Shown here: one piece after another, positions 9,931-18,975 of the stretch | Numbering within the stretch: position 1 is the stretch's first letter | Layout: the number at the start of each line of letters is the position of its first letter | From: Gemmatimonas sp. | GTDB lineage: Bacteria; Gemmatimonadota; Gemmatimonadetes; Gemmatimonadales; Gemmatimonadaceae | Length of the DNA: 64,000 bases | Reading direction: 5' to 3' | Assembly: GCA_023910675.1 (NCBI GenBank) | Contig: JAAVWC010000018.1 | Span: 1-64,000 of the forward strand | The notes under the pieces: generated by a model | The model's input: only the letters and a program-made list of their open reading frames with translations | What the model was told of the DNA's origin: nothing | The model's database searches: none | Position numbers and translations under genes: made by a program

Positions 9931-10046
9931 ACCGCCGTTCCCCCGCTCCTGCCGTCCAAAACCCTGCCGTCTGCGTTCTCGGCGCGAACCCGCGGTATCA
10001 CGCCGAGACTCGGAGACGGCAGCCACACAGACAGCAGGAGCGCAGG
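9931..10046. repeat. Solo, diverged copy of the 119-bp repeat unit
   Basis: It shares the leader ACCGCCGTTCCCCCGC, the TCTCGGCGCG/CGCCGAGA arms, GACGGCAG and the AGACAGCAGGNGCGCAGG end with the tandem array at 7672. The middle differs. It fills the gap between PolX (stop at 10048) and endonuclease III. A second location shows the unit is a dispersed genomic repeat, not a local duplication. Confidence 0.85.
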
Positions 10047-10047
10047 T

Positions 10048-11820
10048 TCATACAACGCGTAACCGCGCCGGCAGCGGCGCGCGCTGGCTGCGCCGCGCTG
10101 ACGCGAATGCCATGACCTCGTCGGCGCTACGCGTGTTGAGCACGTTGGCGGCCGACAGCCAACCTTTGCGCGCAATGGCGACGCCGAGCTCGAGGTTGTC
10201 GAAGCCTTGCGGCGAATGCGCGTCGGGGCCGATGCTCACCATCGTCCCTGTTTCGGCGGCAATGCGGCAGGCGCGCCAGTCGATGTCGAGGCGGTGCGGG
10301 TCGGCGTTGAGCTCGATCGCCACGCCCACCCGCGCCGCCTTCTGCATGATGGGCTCAAGGTTGATCGCGTACGGCTCACGGGTGAGCAGCAGGCGACCGG
10401 TCGGGTGTCCCAGAATGGTGAGATGGGGATCGTCGAGCGCCTTGAGCACGCGGTTCGTCATCTGCTCGGCGTTCATGCCGTAGCGCGTGTGCACCGAGCC
10501 GATCACGAAATCGAAGTGATCGAGGAACGCCGCGTCGTAGTCCACGCGTCCGCAGGGGAGGATATCCGCTTCGATGCCCTTGAGCACGCGCACATCCACC
10601 CCCTCGTCGCGGAACATGGCGTTGAGCGCATCGATTTCGGCGTGCTGCTCAAGAATGCGGTCGCGCGACAGGCCACCCGCATACGTGTTGGACTGCGAGT
10701 GATCGCTTACGCCCACGTAGTGCAGTCCGCGCGCGTACGCCGCACGCGCCATCTGTTCGATGGTGGCGGCGCCGTCGCTGTATTGCGAATGACAATGCAG
10801 CGCACCGCGCAGATCCTGCTCTTGCACCAGCAACGGCATCGCGCCGCGCGCGGCGGCTTCCACTTCGCCAGCGGCCTCGCGCTGCTCGGGCGTGACGAAC
10901 GCCATGCCGAGCTGCTGGTACAGCGCCGCTTCGGTGCCAATGGACACTGCGGCGCCATCGGCATCGCGCAGCTCGTCATTGGTGAGCGTGAAGCCCATGC
11001 TCGACGCGCGCTCGGTAACCTGCTTCACGTGCGCCGCGCTGCCGGTGGCGCGCCAGAGCGCCAAGGCAAACTGCTCGGGGCGCACGCAGGCGAGATCGAC
11101 GCGCACACCATTGTCGAGGCGCAGCGCCAGCGATCGCCCACCACCGCCAAACACTTCCTTGACGCCGCGTAGCTGCGCGAGCGATGCCGCGACCACGCTC
11201 GGTGATCCGCGCACCGCCGCCACGAGATCGACATCACGCACGATCTCCATGCGGCGGCGAATGCTTCCGGCAACTTCGATGTGCAGTACGTCGGGGTGCA
11301 CACGCAGTGCATCGGCAATGCGTTCCGCTTCGGCGCGCGCATGTTGCCAGAGCACGTAGGCCCCCGTCGCGCGCAAGTCGGCGAGCCCCTTGAGCACCTT
11401 GTCGGCCGTACGCGCGCCGAACTTGGGGAGCGCCGCCAGCCGACCGTCCTGCGCCGCCTCCTCGAGTTCGAGGAGCGAGTCGATGTGCAGGTTGTCGTGA
11501 ATGGAGCGAATGCGCGCAGGCCCGAGGCCGGGCACGCGCAGCATCTCCATGAGGCCCTCGGGGGTCTCCTCCTGCAGGCGCTCGAGCATCGCCGAGCTGT
11601 TGCTCTCCGCGAGATCACGCAGGACCTCGAGCGCTGCCGGGGCGACGGCGTCGCCGACCGCCAACTCACGACGCAGGGCATCAGCGAGTTCCCGCTCCCC
11701 CAGCGACGCCGTCGTCCGCGCGGCGTTCTGCATGGCCTTCACGGAAAACTTGTCCTCGTCGTGGAGCTCGAGGAGGACGGCGATCTGATTCAGAGCGTGA
11801 GCGGCGGAGCGGCAATCCAT
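10048..11820 (-). CDS. polX: Family X DNA polymerase with PHP domain
   Basis: A 590-residue bacterial PolX. The N-terminal 8-kDa-like and helix-hairpin-helix region (LLELHDEDKFSVKAM, VPGLGPARIRSIHD) is followed by the nucleotidyltransferase core with two metal-binding Asp residues in RDVDLVAAV and a third in VRVDLACV. From about residue 335 a PHP phosphoesterase domain begins (ALHCHSQYSDG, VSDHSQ, GIEADIL, GSVHTRYG, GHPTGR, NADPHRLD), which gives 3'-5' exonuclease or phosphatase activity in this family. Gap-filling DNA repair is the expected role. Confidence 0.93.
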   Translation of the reverse strand: MDCRSAAHALNQIAVLLELHDEDKFSVKAMQNAARTTASLGERELADALRRELAVGDAVAPAALEVLRDLAESNSSAMLERLQEETPEGLMEMLRVPGLGPARIRSIHDNLHIDSLLELEEAAQDGRLAALPKFGARTADKVLKGLADLRATGAYVLWQHARAEAERIADALRVHPDVLHIEVAGSIRRRMEIVRDVDLVAAVRGSPSVVAASLAQLRGVKEVFGGGGRSLALRLDNGVRVDLACVRPEQFALALWRATGSAAHVKQVTERASSMGFTLTNDELRDADGAAVSIGTEAALYQQLGMAFVTPEQREAAGEVEAAARGAMPLLVQEQDLRGALHCHSQYSDGAATIEQMARAAYARGLHYVGVSDHSQSNTYAGGLSRDRILEQHAEIDALNAMFRDEGVDVRVLKGIEADILPCGRVDYDAAFLDHFDFVIGSVHTRYGMNAEQMTNRVLKALDDPHLTILGHPTGRLLLTREPYAINLEPIMQKAARVGVAIELNADPHRLDIDWRACRIAAETGTMVSIGPDAHSPQGFDNLELGVAIARKGWLSAANVLNTRSADEVMAFASARRSQRAPLPARLRVV

Positions 11821-11848
11821 GGAACAAATCTAACCGCGGGTTCTTCTC

Positions 11849-12085
11849 ACTGAGAACTCAGAACTCAGAACTCAGACCTCCGAGCTCAGAACTGAGTTCT
11901 GGATAGGTGTGAGAATTGAGTAACGCAGAAGCGAGAAGCCAGGCCCTGCGGTGGCGGTTTCCCGAACCGCGGGTCCTCGCCTCTCGAGTCTGCGTTACTG
12001 GAATCTCACACCTATCCAGAGCTGAGCTCTGAGATCTGAGCTCTCAGATCCAGAACTCAGCTCTGAGAACTCAGCTCTGAGTAGT
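11849..12085 (-). repeat. Dispersed palindromic element, copy 1 (117-nt hairpin with AGANCTC flanks)
   Basis: The core 11901-12017 starts GGATAGGTGTGAG and ends CTCACACCTATCC. Arms such as GAGTAACGCAG and CTGCGTTACT pair, and the apex holds a GC-rich GCGGT/ACCGC segment. Both sides are padded by runs of imperfect CAGAACTC, CAGAGCTC and CAGATCTC words. Its apex reads in the opposite direction to copies 2 and 3, so it is assigned to the minus strand. It lies 3' of a minus-strand reading frame that ends at 12131. Confidence 0.85.
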
Positions 12086-12255
12086 CCGAAATGAGGGGCC
12101 GTCAGCTCTCCACTCCCGCCAAGTGCTTCATTATGCGGTACTAGTTCCAGCATCTGGTGCTCCGTCACCTCCATCTTCCGGGGTGTCCTGGTTCAGCGTG
12201 AATGTGACGGGTGGGTGGTACTACAATGGAATCGTGGGTGTGTGATGACTCGAGA

Positions 12256-13218
12256 TTACGCTGCCGCAGCGTGATGCGCGAGGGCGCGAGTAGCGCGGGC
12301 GGCTTCGAGGCGTGCATCGCGTGTCGCCCAGATCTGCGCGGACCGGCCCGCCAAGCGGTCGGCTGGCGTGATGTACCCGATCGCGCTGTGCAGTCGCTGC
12401 TCGTTGTAGTGCGTGACGAAGGCGGTAACGTGACGCCGCGCGTCCTCGATCGACGACGGCGCCGCCGGGCGAATCGTGGTGACCTTGAGCGTCTGGTTCC
12501 AGCGTTCCAGTTTGCCGTTCGACTGCGGATAGTACGGGGCGGTGCGGACGTGCGTCATGCCGGCGAGCCGGATGAAATCGCGGAAGTCGCGGGCGATGAA
12601 CTGTGGCCCGTTATCCGAGATGATCCGCGGCTGCGCGTCCGGAAACGTTTCTTTGGCGCGTTGCACGATGGTGGTGACGTCGCGCGTCGTCATCGACTCG
12701 CGCAGTTCCCAGTGCACCAAGTAGCGCGACCAGCCATCGAGGATCGCGCAGAGATAGTAGAACGTGCCGGCGATGTTGACGTACGTGAAATCGATGTGCC
12801 AGTGGGCGTGCGCGTGCGTCGGCTGATCGAAGCCCGTGCCCTTCTTGGAGGGCGTGCGGGTCCAGCGATCCAGCCGCCCTGCACTCTTCAAGACGCGATA
12901 CACGGAGGACGGACTGACCGCGACCTCGCCGTGATCGAGCAGCATGTACGACAGCCGGCGATACCCTTCGAGCGGATAGCGGTCATGAAACTGCAGGATG
13001 CCATCGCGCTCCGCTGGGGTCAGCCAATGCTCGCGCGGCACCGGCCCGTGCGGCGTGGGCACCGCCCCGTACGAGGCCGTCCAGCGCGCATATTTGGCGC
13101 GCGCAATGCCGAGCCGCTCCAGCATCGAGCGGACCGGCAAGTCCGTGCGCGTGCTCAGTGACGTGACGCAATCCACGACCTCGTCGCGCCGATCGGGCGG
13201 GACCCAGCGCCCGGTCAT
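12256..13218 (-). CDS. IS3-family transposase OrfB (DDE integrase core)
   Basis: About 320 residues. The rve-type catalytic core has the first Asp in HIDFTY, the second in SDNGPQF and the Glu in SNGKLERWNQTLK, with HYNEQRLHSAIGY near the end. It begins within the last codons of OrfA. The fusion transposase is probably made by a -1 shift on the A8 run at 13231-13238 (read as T8 on the plus strand), as usual for IS3 elements; the frame is open upstream of the ATG, which fits that. Confidence 0.92.
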   Translation of the reverse strand: MTGRWVPPDRRDEVVDCVTSLSTRTDLPVRSMLERLGIARAKYARWTASYGAVPTPHGPVPREHWLTPAERDGILQFHDRYPLEGYRRLSYMLLDHGEVAVSPSSVYRVLKSAGRLDRWTRTPSKKGTGFDQPTHAHAHWHIDFTYVNIAGTFYYLCAILDGWSRYLVHWELRESMTTRDVTTIVQRAKETFPDAQPRIISDNGPQFIARDFRDFIRLAGMTHVRTAPYYPQSNGKLERWNQTLKVTTIRPAAPSSIEDARRHVTAFVTHYNEQRLHSAIGYITPADRLAGRSAQIWATRDARLEAARATRALAHHAAAA

Positions 13219-13559
13219 GGGGCCCCACGCTTTTTTTTCATGTCGAGATACTCTTCCGAGACTTCGGCGATGATGCGGTCCTTCTTGGCAATCGTGGCTT
13301 CGAGCTCGGCGATGCGCGCGCGATCGGCCTGGGCCGTCTGCGTCTCGCCGCGCTGCGTGCGTCCATCCTGCAACGCGGCGGCCAAGTGCTCCAACGCCTG
13401 CCGCTGCCACAGGTACAGCAAGCTGGGCGCAATCTGGTACTCGTCACACAGGTCCGAGACCGGGACCTTATCGCCGAGATGCCGACGCAGGATTGTGGCC
13501 TTCTGCTCAGGCGTGAAGACCCGACGCGAGCGCTGGACAGCTTCCTTTGAGGGACTCAT
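13215..13559 (-). CDS. IS3-family OrfA (helix-turn-helix subunit)
   Basis: 114 residues from the ATG at 13559, preceded by a good GGAGG site. It holds a helix-turn-helix (RRVFTPEQKATILRRHLG, CDEYQIAPSLLYLWQ) and a leucine-zipper-like coiled coil (AELEATIAKKDRIIAEV) that dimerises OrfA and the OrfAB fusion. An earlier in-frame ATG at 13601 would fall in the terminal repeat of the element. Confidence 0.9.
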   Translation of the reverse strand: MSPSKEAVQRSRRVFTPEQKATILRRHLGDKVPVSDLCDEYQIAPSLLYLWQRQALEHLAAALQDGRTQRGETQTAQADRARIAELEATIAKKDRIIAEVSEEYLDMKKKRGAP

Positions 13560-13713
13560 GACAACCTCCGTTGCTCCATAGTGTGGAGCGGGTGGTGTCA
13601 CATTTCAACTGGAGCAGGACACGGGGGCACCGCGCTCGTGTCCACCTGGTTCACGTAGCGCACGTCGGCCAGCAGCCCAAGCGTGATTTGGCGCAGACCA
13701 AAGGAACCATGCG

Positions 13714-14577
13714 TTACGCGCGGTGCTGAAGAAACCGGTCGATCGCGCGGAAGAGTTGGGTGGGGCTTTCGACGTACGGTACGTGTCCACAGTCTTCGAG
13801 GACGACCATCTCTCCACCAAGTGCTTCGGCAGCGGCTTCGGCGGAGGCCAGGGGGATGGGGTCTTGTCTACCATGAACGACGAGCGTTGGCACGCGGACG
13901 GCATGTAGCGACTCGGTGAGATCGTATTGTCCCAGCGATTGCCACACCGACTGCTGCACCTTCCCCGTCACCCGGAAGGGCGTGAGCGCGGCGGCCCGCG
14001 TAGGGTCGGCGAAATAGCCAGCGACGCTCAGTTCGAACGAGCGTTGGCGATAGGCCGCCATATCCGTTTCGCGCAGCCCCGAGGCCGCCAGTTCGTAACG
14101 CAGCTGCTGCACCACCGCGCTTCGTCCCCGTTCGGCCAACGACTGTTCGAACTCGTCGCGCCAGCCCCGCGTAATGGGCGCCGGCGACACGAGCACCAAC
14201 CGCGCCGGAGGCACGAGCGAAGGGTCGACGGTGCTCTGGACGGCGTACAACATGGCCAGTAACGCGCCCCACGAGTACCCCACGATGGTAGGCCCCGTCA
14301 CAGTGGGCGGAACCATGCCCAGTTCACGCACGACGCACCCGAGATCGTCCACCTGTGTGCGCCACGTAATGGGCTCGGGACTGTCGGTTTTGGACTGGCC
14401 GCCGCCGCGCTGATCGTAGCTGAACACGTGGTGCGACGCCGCCAGCGCGAGCATCTGCGGATACAGGTAATCGTGATGCGCCCCCGGCCCACCGTGCAAC
14501 AGCAACAGCCGCGGCGCCGAGGCCGGGCCGTCTTCGCGGAGGTACAGCGGAAAGGGGGTGGTCGTCGTGAAGGGCAT
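13714..14577 (-). CDS. Alpha/beta hydrolase, proline iminopeptidase-like
   Basis: A 287-residue alpha/beta hydrolase. LLLHGGPGAHHDY forms the oxyanion-hole region, YDQRGGGQS follows as in proline iminopeptidases, the nucleophile Ser is in VGYSWGA, the Asp in HGRQDPI and the His in DCGHVPY. A lid domain spans about residues 130-215. The ATG at 14577 is preferred because the 31 residues before it (from 14670) overlap the divergent HEAT gene. The substrate cannot be told from sequence. Confidence 0.88.
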   Translation of the reverse strand: MPFTTTTPFPLYLREDGPASAPRLLLLHGGPGAHHDYLYPQMLALAASHHVFSYDQRGGGQSKTDSPEPITWRTQVDDLGCVVRELGMVPPTVTGPTIVGYSWGALLAMLYAVQSTVDPSLVPPARLVLVSPAPITRGWRDEFEQSLAERGRSAVVQQLRYELAASGLRETDMAAYRQRSFELSVAGYFADPTRAAALTPFRVTGKVQQSVWQSLGQYDLTESLHAVRVPTLVVHGRQDPIPLASAEAAAEALGGEMVVLEDCGHVPYVESPTQLFRAIDRFLQHRA

Positions 14578-14663
14578 GCGGGTGCGGGATAGGAGATGGG
14601 GCAAGTTAGTGGATTGGATGTCAGGAGGTCCGACTCTTGGCGGCGAGCGAGTAGATTGCCCGT

Positions 14664-16352
14664 ATGCCACCGCTCGGGTACCGCCGCCTTACTCCGTCGT
14701 CGTCTGCCGCCGAGTCGGGTGTGCAGCGGGCCGTGGCTGATCGCCGGGCCGCCCGCGGCTCGCTCCGCTCGCTGGCGTTGCTCGTGGACCGCCTGGCCAC
14801 CCTCGGCGTCGATGGCGAGGGCGCGCTCACCAATCCCGACGCCGCCGTCGCGGTGCGTGATGCGTTGCGCCAGTTCACGGGGCGCATTCGCGAAGCGCCC
14901 ATGGAGTGTCGCGTGGTCGAAGTGCAGTTCATCCTGGCTGGTGAGCCCGTCGACCGCGCACTCACTCGCGACGATCCGCTCATCGGGACGCTGCTCGTTC
15001 GCTGTATGTCGCTGGGCATCGGCGCCATCACCGTGCGTCAGGGTGCCGCTCCCGGCGAACTGCTCACGTTGGCATCACTGTTGGCCCAGGCGCGTACTGG
15101 CGGTGCCACCGCACCCACCAACGACACACCGACATCGCTCAGCGCCATCAACGAACAGCAGGCCTCGCGCGAACTGCTGCGGTCGTGGAGCGTACAGGTC
15201 ATGCCGGCGCAGCTGCCTGCTGGCCTCCGCTCGGCGACTCCACTCTCGGTACAGGCGGTGGCGCCGCGTGAGGCAGACGATCGATTCGCCGACACCGCAT
15301 TCACCGACGATGTCGTGTACGGCACCACCGACGACCGCGAAACTGTCGCCAGCAGTGCCGCGCAGGCGTTCGGCAAACTCGCCGCCGCGCACGATGACCT
15401 CGCCGCGACGAAAGCGGCCGATGTGCTCATCGCGGTGCTCGACACTGCCGAGTTTCGAGGCGAAGCGCGTGTGCTGGCGGGAACGGCCACGGCCGTGATG
15501 ATCCACATGCACACCGTCAGCACCGGGGCCGGACGCCTCGCCGTCGAGCGCGTCCTGCGGCGGTTGCAGCATCGCAGCAGTCTCGAACTGCTCGCCACGC
15601 GCATCCCGCATGTCCCCGACCGGACGCTGCTCCTCGAACTGCTCTCGCGCGCTGGCGAAATGATCGTCGATATTCTCGTCAAGCAGCTCATGGAAGCGAC
15701 GGACGCGGTCGCACGACGCGCGTACTTCGACAGTATCGTAGGCCTCGATCTGGGTGGCACGCTGCTCTTCGAACAGCTGCGCGACCCACGCTGGTACGTG
15801 GTGCGCAATGCCGCCGCGCTGCTGGGGGAACTGGGGGTCGAACAGTCGGACAGCACGCTGTTGCCGCTGCTGCAACACGACGACGAGCGTATTCGCGTCG
15901 CTACCGCCCGCGCACTCGTGCGGCTGGGTACGGCAAAGGCGATTAACGGCCTGCACGCCGCTATCGACGACAGCAACGCCGAAGTGCGACGCATCGCCGC
16001 CGTGAGCTACGGCCTCACCACCAGCGCGGCGGGGGCCGTGCGCCCGCACGCCGCGCGATTGGCCATGGCCCTCGACAAGGAAACCGACGAAGACGTCGCC
16101 CTCGAGATGCTCGCCTCACTCGGCAAACTCGGCAGCGCCGACGCCGTGCAACGCCTCCTGCGCATCGCCATGCCGCAGCAGGCGCAGACGGGCGACACGC
16201 CCGAGAAACCCCGCGAGGCCTGGCTCCGAATCGCCGCCCTCGAGGCCTTGGTCCGCGCGAGAGGACAAGCGGTCATGCCGCATGTGCAGAGCCTTACGCA
16301 TGATACTGATACCGAGGTGGCCCAGGCGGCTTTTCGGCTCTCTGAGCGCTGA
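14664..16352 (+). CDS. HEAT-repeat protein
   Basis: A 562-residue alpha-helical protein. The N-terminal 180 residues are unrecognised, with a low-complexity Ala/Thr linker around residue 150. From about residue 230 to the end there are degenerate HEAT/armadillo repeats, clearest in DPRWYVVRNAAALLGELG, DDERIRVATARALVRLG, SNAEVRRIAAVSYGL and DTDTEVAQAAFRLSE. Such proteins are scaffolds; no enzyme motif is visible. Its last codons and stop run into the palindromic repeat that follows. It is divergent from the hydrolase gene. Confidence 0.75.
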   Translation: MPPLGYRRLTPSSSAAESGVQRAVADRRAARGSLRSLALLVDRLATLGVDGEGALTNPDAAVAVRDALRQFTGRIREAPMECRVVEVQFILAGEPVDRALTRDDPLIGTLLVRCMSLGIGAITVRQGAAPGELLTLASLLAQARTGGATAPTNDTPTSLSAINEQQASRELLRSWSVQVMPAQLPAGLRSATPLSVQAVAPREADDRFADTAFTDDVVYGTTDDRETVASSAAQAFGKLAAAHDDLAATKAADVLIAVLDTAEFRGEARVLAGTATAVMIHMHTVSTGAGRLAVERVLRRLQHRSSLELLATRIPHVPDRTLLLELLSRAGEMIVDILVKQLMEATDAVARRAYFDSIVGLDLGGTLLFEQLRDPRWYVVRNAAALLGELGVEQSDSTLLPLLQHDDERIRVATARALVRLGTAKAINGLHAAIDDSNAEVRRIAAVSYGLTTSAAGAVRPHAARLAMALDKETDEDVALEMLASLGKLGSADAVQRLLRIAMPQQAQTGDTPEKPREAWLRIAALEALVRARGQAVMPHVQSLTHDTDTEVAQAAFRLSER

Positions 16353-16565
16353 GATCTGAGAACTCAGGTCTAGAGCCGAGAGCTCAGAACTCAGCTCTGG
16401 ATAGGTGTGAGAGTTCAGCAACGCAGCAGTGAGAAGCGAGGACCCGCGGTTGGGGAAACCGCCACCGCAGGTCCTGGCTTCTCGCCTCCGCGTTCCTCGA
16501 CTCTCACGCCTATCCGGAACTGAGTTCTGAGTTCTGAGTTCGCAGCTCTCAGAACTCAGATCTCA
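16345..16565 (+). repeat. Dispersed palindromic element, copy 2
   Basis: The core 16399-16515 has the ends GGATAGGTGTGAG and CTCACGCCTATCC, with internal AGCAACGCAG and a GACCCGCGGTTGGGG / CCGCCACCGCAGGTCC apex. CAGAACTC-type words flank it on both sides. It fills the 210-bp gap between the converging HEAT and M42 genes and overlaps the HEAT stop codon. Apex orientation follows the HEAT gene. Confidence 0.85.
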
Positions 16566-17636
16566 CCGAGCCGTAAAGTCCGTTTGAGCCGTAACTCTCC
16601 GGCACGTCTCCGCGATCAGTTCCGCCGCCCGGTCCAGGTCCTCCAGCGACACCATCTCGTTGGGCGAGTGCATGTAGCGGTTGGGGATACTCACGAGCGC
16701 GGTCGCGACGCCGTTGCGCGCGAGATGCATGGCGTCGGCGTCGGTGCTCGTAAAACGTCCCGCCGCGTGAATGCTGTACGGAATCTCGAGCGACGCGGCG
16801 GTGTCGGCGATAAGGCGGTACACCACCGGCGAGACGACGGAGCCGCGCGTGAGCACCGGGCCGCCGCCGACGGTGTGTTCGCCGATCTCTTCTTTCTTCA
16901 TGCCCGGGTGATCGGTCGCGAAGGTCACGTCGACGGCAATCGCCATGGTCGCGTCGAGCGACTGCGCGGCCACGCGCGCGCCGCCGCCGGAGTAGCCGAT
17001 CTCTTCCTGCGCGGTGGCCGCAGCCACGACGCGCGCGGCGCCGGGCTTGGCGGCGTACCGACGCAGCGCTTCGAGCACCACGAACGCGCCGATCCGGTCG
17101 TCGATGCTGCGTGACACGATGCGGCCGTTGGGCATGAGCAGCGTCTGCGAATCGATGACGCCCGCGTCGCCCACTTCGAGCTGTTCGCGCGCTTCGGCTT
17201 TGTTCTTCACGCCGATGTCGACCCAGAGGTCGGTGATCTTGGAGGCCTTTTCACGCTCGTCGGGCTTCATGAGGTGAATGGGCTTCTTGCCGATCACGCC
17301 CATCACGTCGCCGTTGCGCCCAAGGAACCGGATGCGCTGGGCCACGAGCACCTGCGGATCCCACCCGCCGATCGGCTCAAAGTAGATGTAGCCGTTGTCG
17401 TCGATGTGGGTGATGATGATCCCGATTTCGTCGATGTGACCGGCGAGCAGGATCGTGGGCCCCGTGCCGTCGCCTTCGACGGTCGCGAGCGAGTTTCCGA
17501 CCACGTCGGCACGGATATGTGCCGCAAAGGTGGCCGCTTCGGTGCGCCAGACGCGCGCCGGCGCGCCTTCGAAGCCCGACGGACCGGGGGTATCGAGCAG
17601 GCGCTTGAGGAAGGCGATCGAGGATTCGGAGAGCAT
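16563..17636 (-). CDS. M42 family metallopeptidase (glutamyl aminopeptidase-like)
   Basis: A 357-residue dinuclear zinc aminopeptidase. Metal and catalytic residues are visible: AGHIDEIG (His and Asp), SRSIDDRIGAFV (bridging Asp), ATAQEEIGYSGG (Glu general base and ligand), AVDVTFATDHPG, and STDADAMH near the end. NRYMHSPNEMV carries the last His ligand. Cytosolic tetrahedral aminopeptidases of this family trim peptides. It converges on the HEAT gene with the palindromic repeat between them. Confidence 0.93.
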   Translation of the reverse strand: MLSESSIAFLKRLLDTPGPSGFEGAPARVWRTEAATFAAHIRADVVGNSLATVEGDGTGPTILLAGHIDEIGIIITHIDDNGYIYFEPIGGWDPQVLVAQRIRFLGRNGDVMGVIGKKPIHLMKPDEREKASKITDLWVDIGVKNKAEAREQLEVGDAGVIDSQTLLMPNGRIVSRSIDDRIGAFVVLEALRRYAAKPGAARVVAAATAQEEIGYSGGGARVAAQSLDATMAIAVDVTFATDHPGMKKEEIGEHTVGGGPVLTRGSVVSPVVYRLIADTAASLEIPYSIHAAGRFTSTDADAMHLARNGVATALVSIPNRYMHSPNEMVSLEDLDRAAELIAETCRRVTAQTDFTAR

Positions 17637-17665
17637 CCGGCAAATATAGGTGCTATTCTGAAGCC

Positions 17666-18022
17666 ATGACCCTCCTGCTCCTCGCCATCGGACTCGGCGC
17701 CGGCATCATGTCAGGCGTCTTCGGCATCGGCGGCGGCATCATCATCGTGCCGGCGCTCGTCTATCTCGCCAAAATGTCCCCGCAGCAGGCCGCGGGCACC
17801 TCGCTCGCCGCCCTCGTCCTCCCGCTCGGCGCTGCCGTGGGCGCCTTCACGTACTACCGCGCCGGACAACTGCAGCTGCGCGACGCCCTCTTCATTGCCC
17901 TCGGCATGGCCGTGGGCGCCTTCGGGGGCAGCTGGATTGCCACGCACATCGACGGCGACATGCTCCGCAAAGGGTTTGCGGTGCTGATGGTCGCGATGGC
18001 GGTCAAGATGTGGGTGGGGTGA
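17666..18022 (+). CDS. TauE/SafE-like sulfite exporter family protein, half length
   Basis: 118 residues with about four transmembrane helices and the family start GAGIMSGVFGIGGGIIIVPALVYL, then QQAAGTSLAALVLP and GGSWIATHIDGDMLRKGFAVLMVAMAVKM. Full TauE/SafE permeases have about 250 residues in two such halves; this is a single-half version, probably active as a dimer. The transported anion is unknown. It is divergent from the M42 gene and its stop is 5 bp from the stop of the converging binding-protein gene. Confidence 0.85.
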   Translation: MTLLLLAIGLGAGIMSGVFGIGGGIIIVPALVYLAKMSPQQAAGTSLAALVLPLGAAVGAFTYYRAGQLQLRDALFIALGMAVGAFGGSWIATHIDGDMLRKGFAVLMVAMAVKMWVG

Positions 18023-18026
18023 ACCG

Positions 18027-18929
18027 CTAGCCGACCCGCTGCGCGTGCCAAGGTTCAATCGCACTGAACAGCGCCGGCGCAAATATGCACGCCATGGCTT
18101 CGATGCCCTCCACCACGCGCGGCCCCGGTCGTGACGTCAGCCCGTTGGCGTCCATGGCCCAGACTTGCTTGCCGGCCATCCAGCGCCAGGCCTCGAGCGA
18201 CGCGCAGCGCTTCGCTTCCGCCACGGCGGCGGCAAGCGAGTAGCCGCACGGTGCGAAGATGATGATGTCGGGATCGCTCGCCCGCAGCGCCTGCATGTCC
18301 ACCGGCGACGAGTGCATGCCCGGCACGCCCAGCACGTCGAGGCCGCCCGCGCGCTGGATTTGCTCGGGGCCCCAGTGGCCCGCCACGTACAGCGGCTCGG
18401 TCCACTCCACGAGCGCCACACGCGGCCGCGGGGCCTTGGCGGCCTTGAGCGTCTCGTGCACATGCTTCACACGATCGTGCAGCCCCGCGAGCAGTTCGTC
18501 GGCATCGTCGTTCATATCCACGGCGTCGGCCACGGCGCGGATGTCGGCGTAGATGCCCTCGAGCGTCTCCCCCTTGAGCGTCACCACGATCGGTGGCGGC
18601 ACGATCTTCGCCGCGAGCGCCCGCACATCGGTTTCGCTCACCGCGCACACGTCGCACAGCGCCTGCGTGAGAATCACCGTGGGGTGCAGCGCCATAATGC
18701 GCGTTTCGTCGAGCGTAAACAGCGCGACCCCCTGCGCGGTATGCTCGCGCACCGCAGCATCAATGGCCGCCGGATTGTGCGTCTCGGGGATCGCACTCTT
18801 CGTGACGCGCGCGCGCGAGCCCACGATGTCGGGGTAGTCGCATTCGTGCGTGATGCCGACGAGGTGGTCGGTGGCGCCGAGGAGGGCGACGATTTCCGTC
18901 GCAGCAGGGAGGAGGGAGACGATGCGCAT
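18027..18929 (-). CDS. Corrinoid/siderophore-type periplasmic-binding-fold protein (BtuF-like)
   Basis: About 300 residues. It opens with MRIVSLLPAATEIVALLGATD and contains LVGITHECDYP, ALHPTVILTQALCDVCAV and DIIIFAPCGYSL, as in cobalamin-binding BtuF-like proteins (PF01497). ATG at 18929 starts directly at the first strand, so there is no signal peptide; that is odd for a periplasmic binding protein, though seen in stand-alone homologues. No permease or ATPase is nearby. The function is therefore uncertain; corrinoid binding is inferred. Confidence 0.8.
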   Translation of the reverse strand: MRIVSLLPAATEIVALLGATDHLVGITHECDYPDIVGSRARVTKSAIPETHNPAAIDAAVREHTAQGVALFTLDETRIMALHPTVILTQALCDVCAVSETDVRALAAKIVPPPIVVTLKGETLEGIYADIRAVADAVDMNDDADELLAGLHDRVKHVHETLKAAKAPRPRVALVEWTEPLYVAGHWGPEQIQRAGGLDVLGVPGMHSSPVDMQALRASDPDIIIFAPCGYSLAAAVAEAKRCASLEAWRWMAGKQVWAMDANGLTSRPGPRVVEGIEAMACIFAPALFSAIEPWHAQRVG

Positions 18930-18975
18930 GCGCCAGTATGCAGCCGCGCACGGCGATGCGGAACTCACGCGGCTT

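Larger units (their letters stand above)
12184..13621 (-). mobile_element. Intact IS3-family insertion sequence (1438 bp)
   Basis: The ends match as imperfect inverted repeats: TGTCCTGGTTCAG...AATGTGAC on the left, and TGTCCTGCTCCAG...AATGTGAC read inward from the right. The flanking 5 bases CGGGG occur at 12179-12183 and at 13622-13626, a 5-bp target duplication. Inside are orfA and orfB in overlapping frames with an A8 slippery run. Everything needed for transposition appears present. Confidence 0.92.
12131..13713 (-). pseudogene. Unrecognised reading frame interrupted by the IS3 element
   Basis: If the IS and one copy of its target duplication are removed, a minus-strand frame runs from about 13713 through GLRQITLGLL, DVRYVNQVDTSAVP and into a stop at 12131. 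The peptide looks protein-like, but no start codon is seen and the upstream part overlaps the alpha/beta hydrolase gene. It could be a remnant of a larger gene or chance. I do not recognise it. Confidence 0.25.

Noticed and set aside
10207..11172. 321-codon plus-strand ORF
   Set aside because: It is antisense to the conserved PolX gene; high GC keeps the opposite strand open. Its residues are His/Arg/Ala-rich with no domain.
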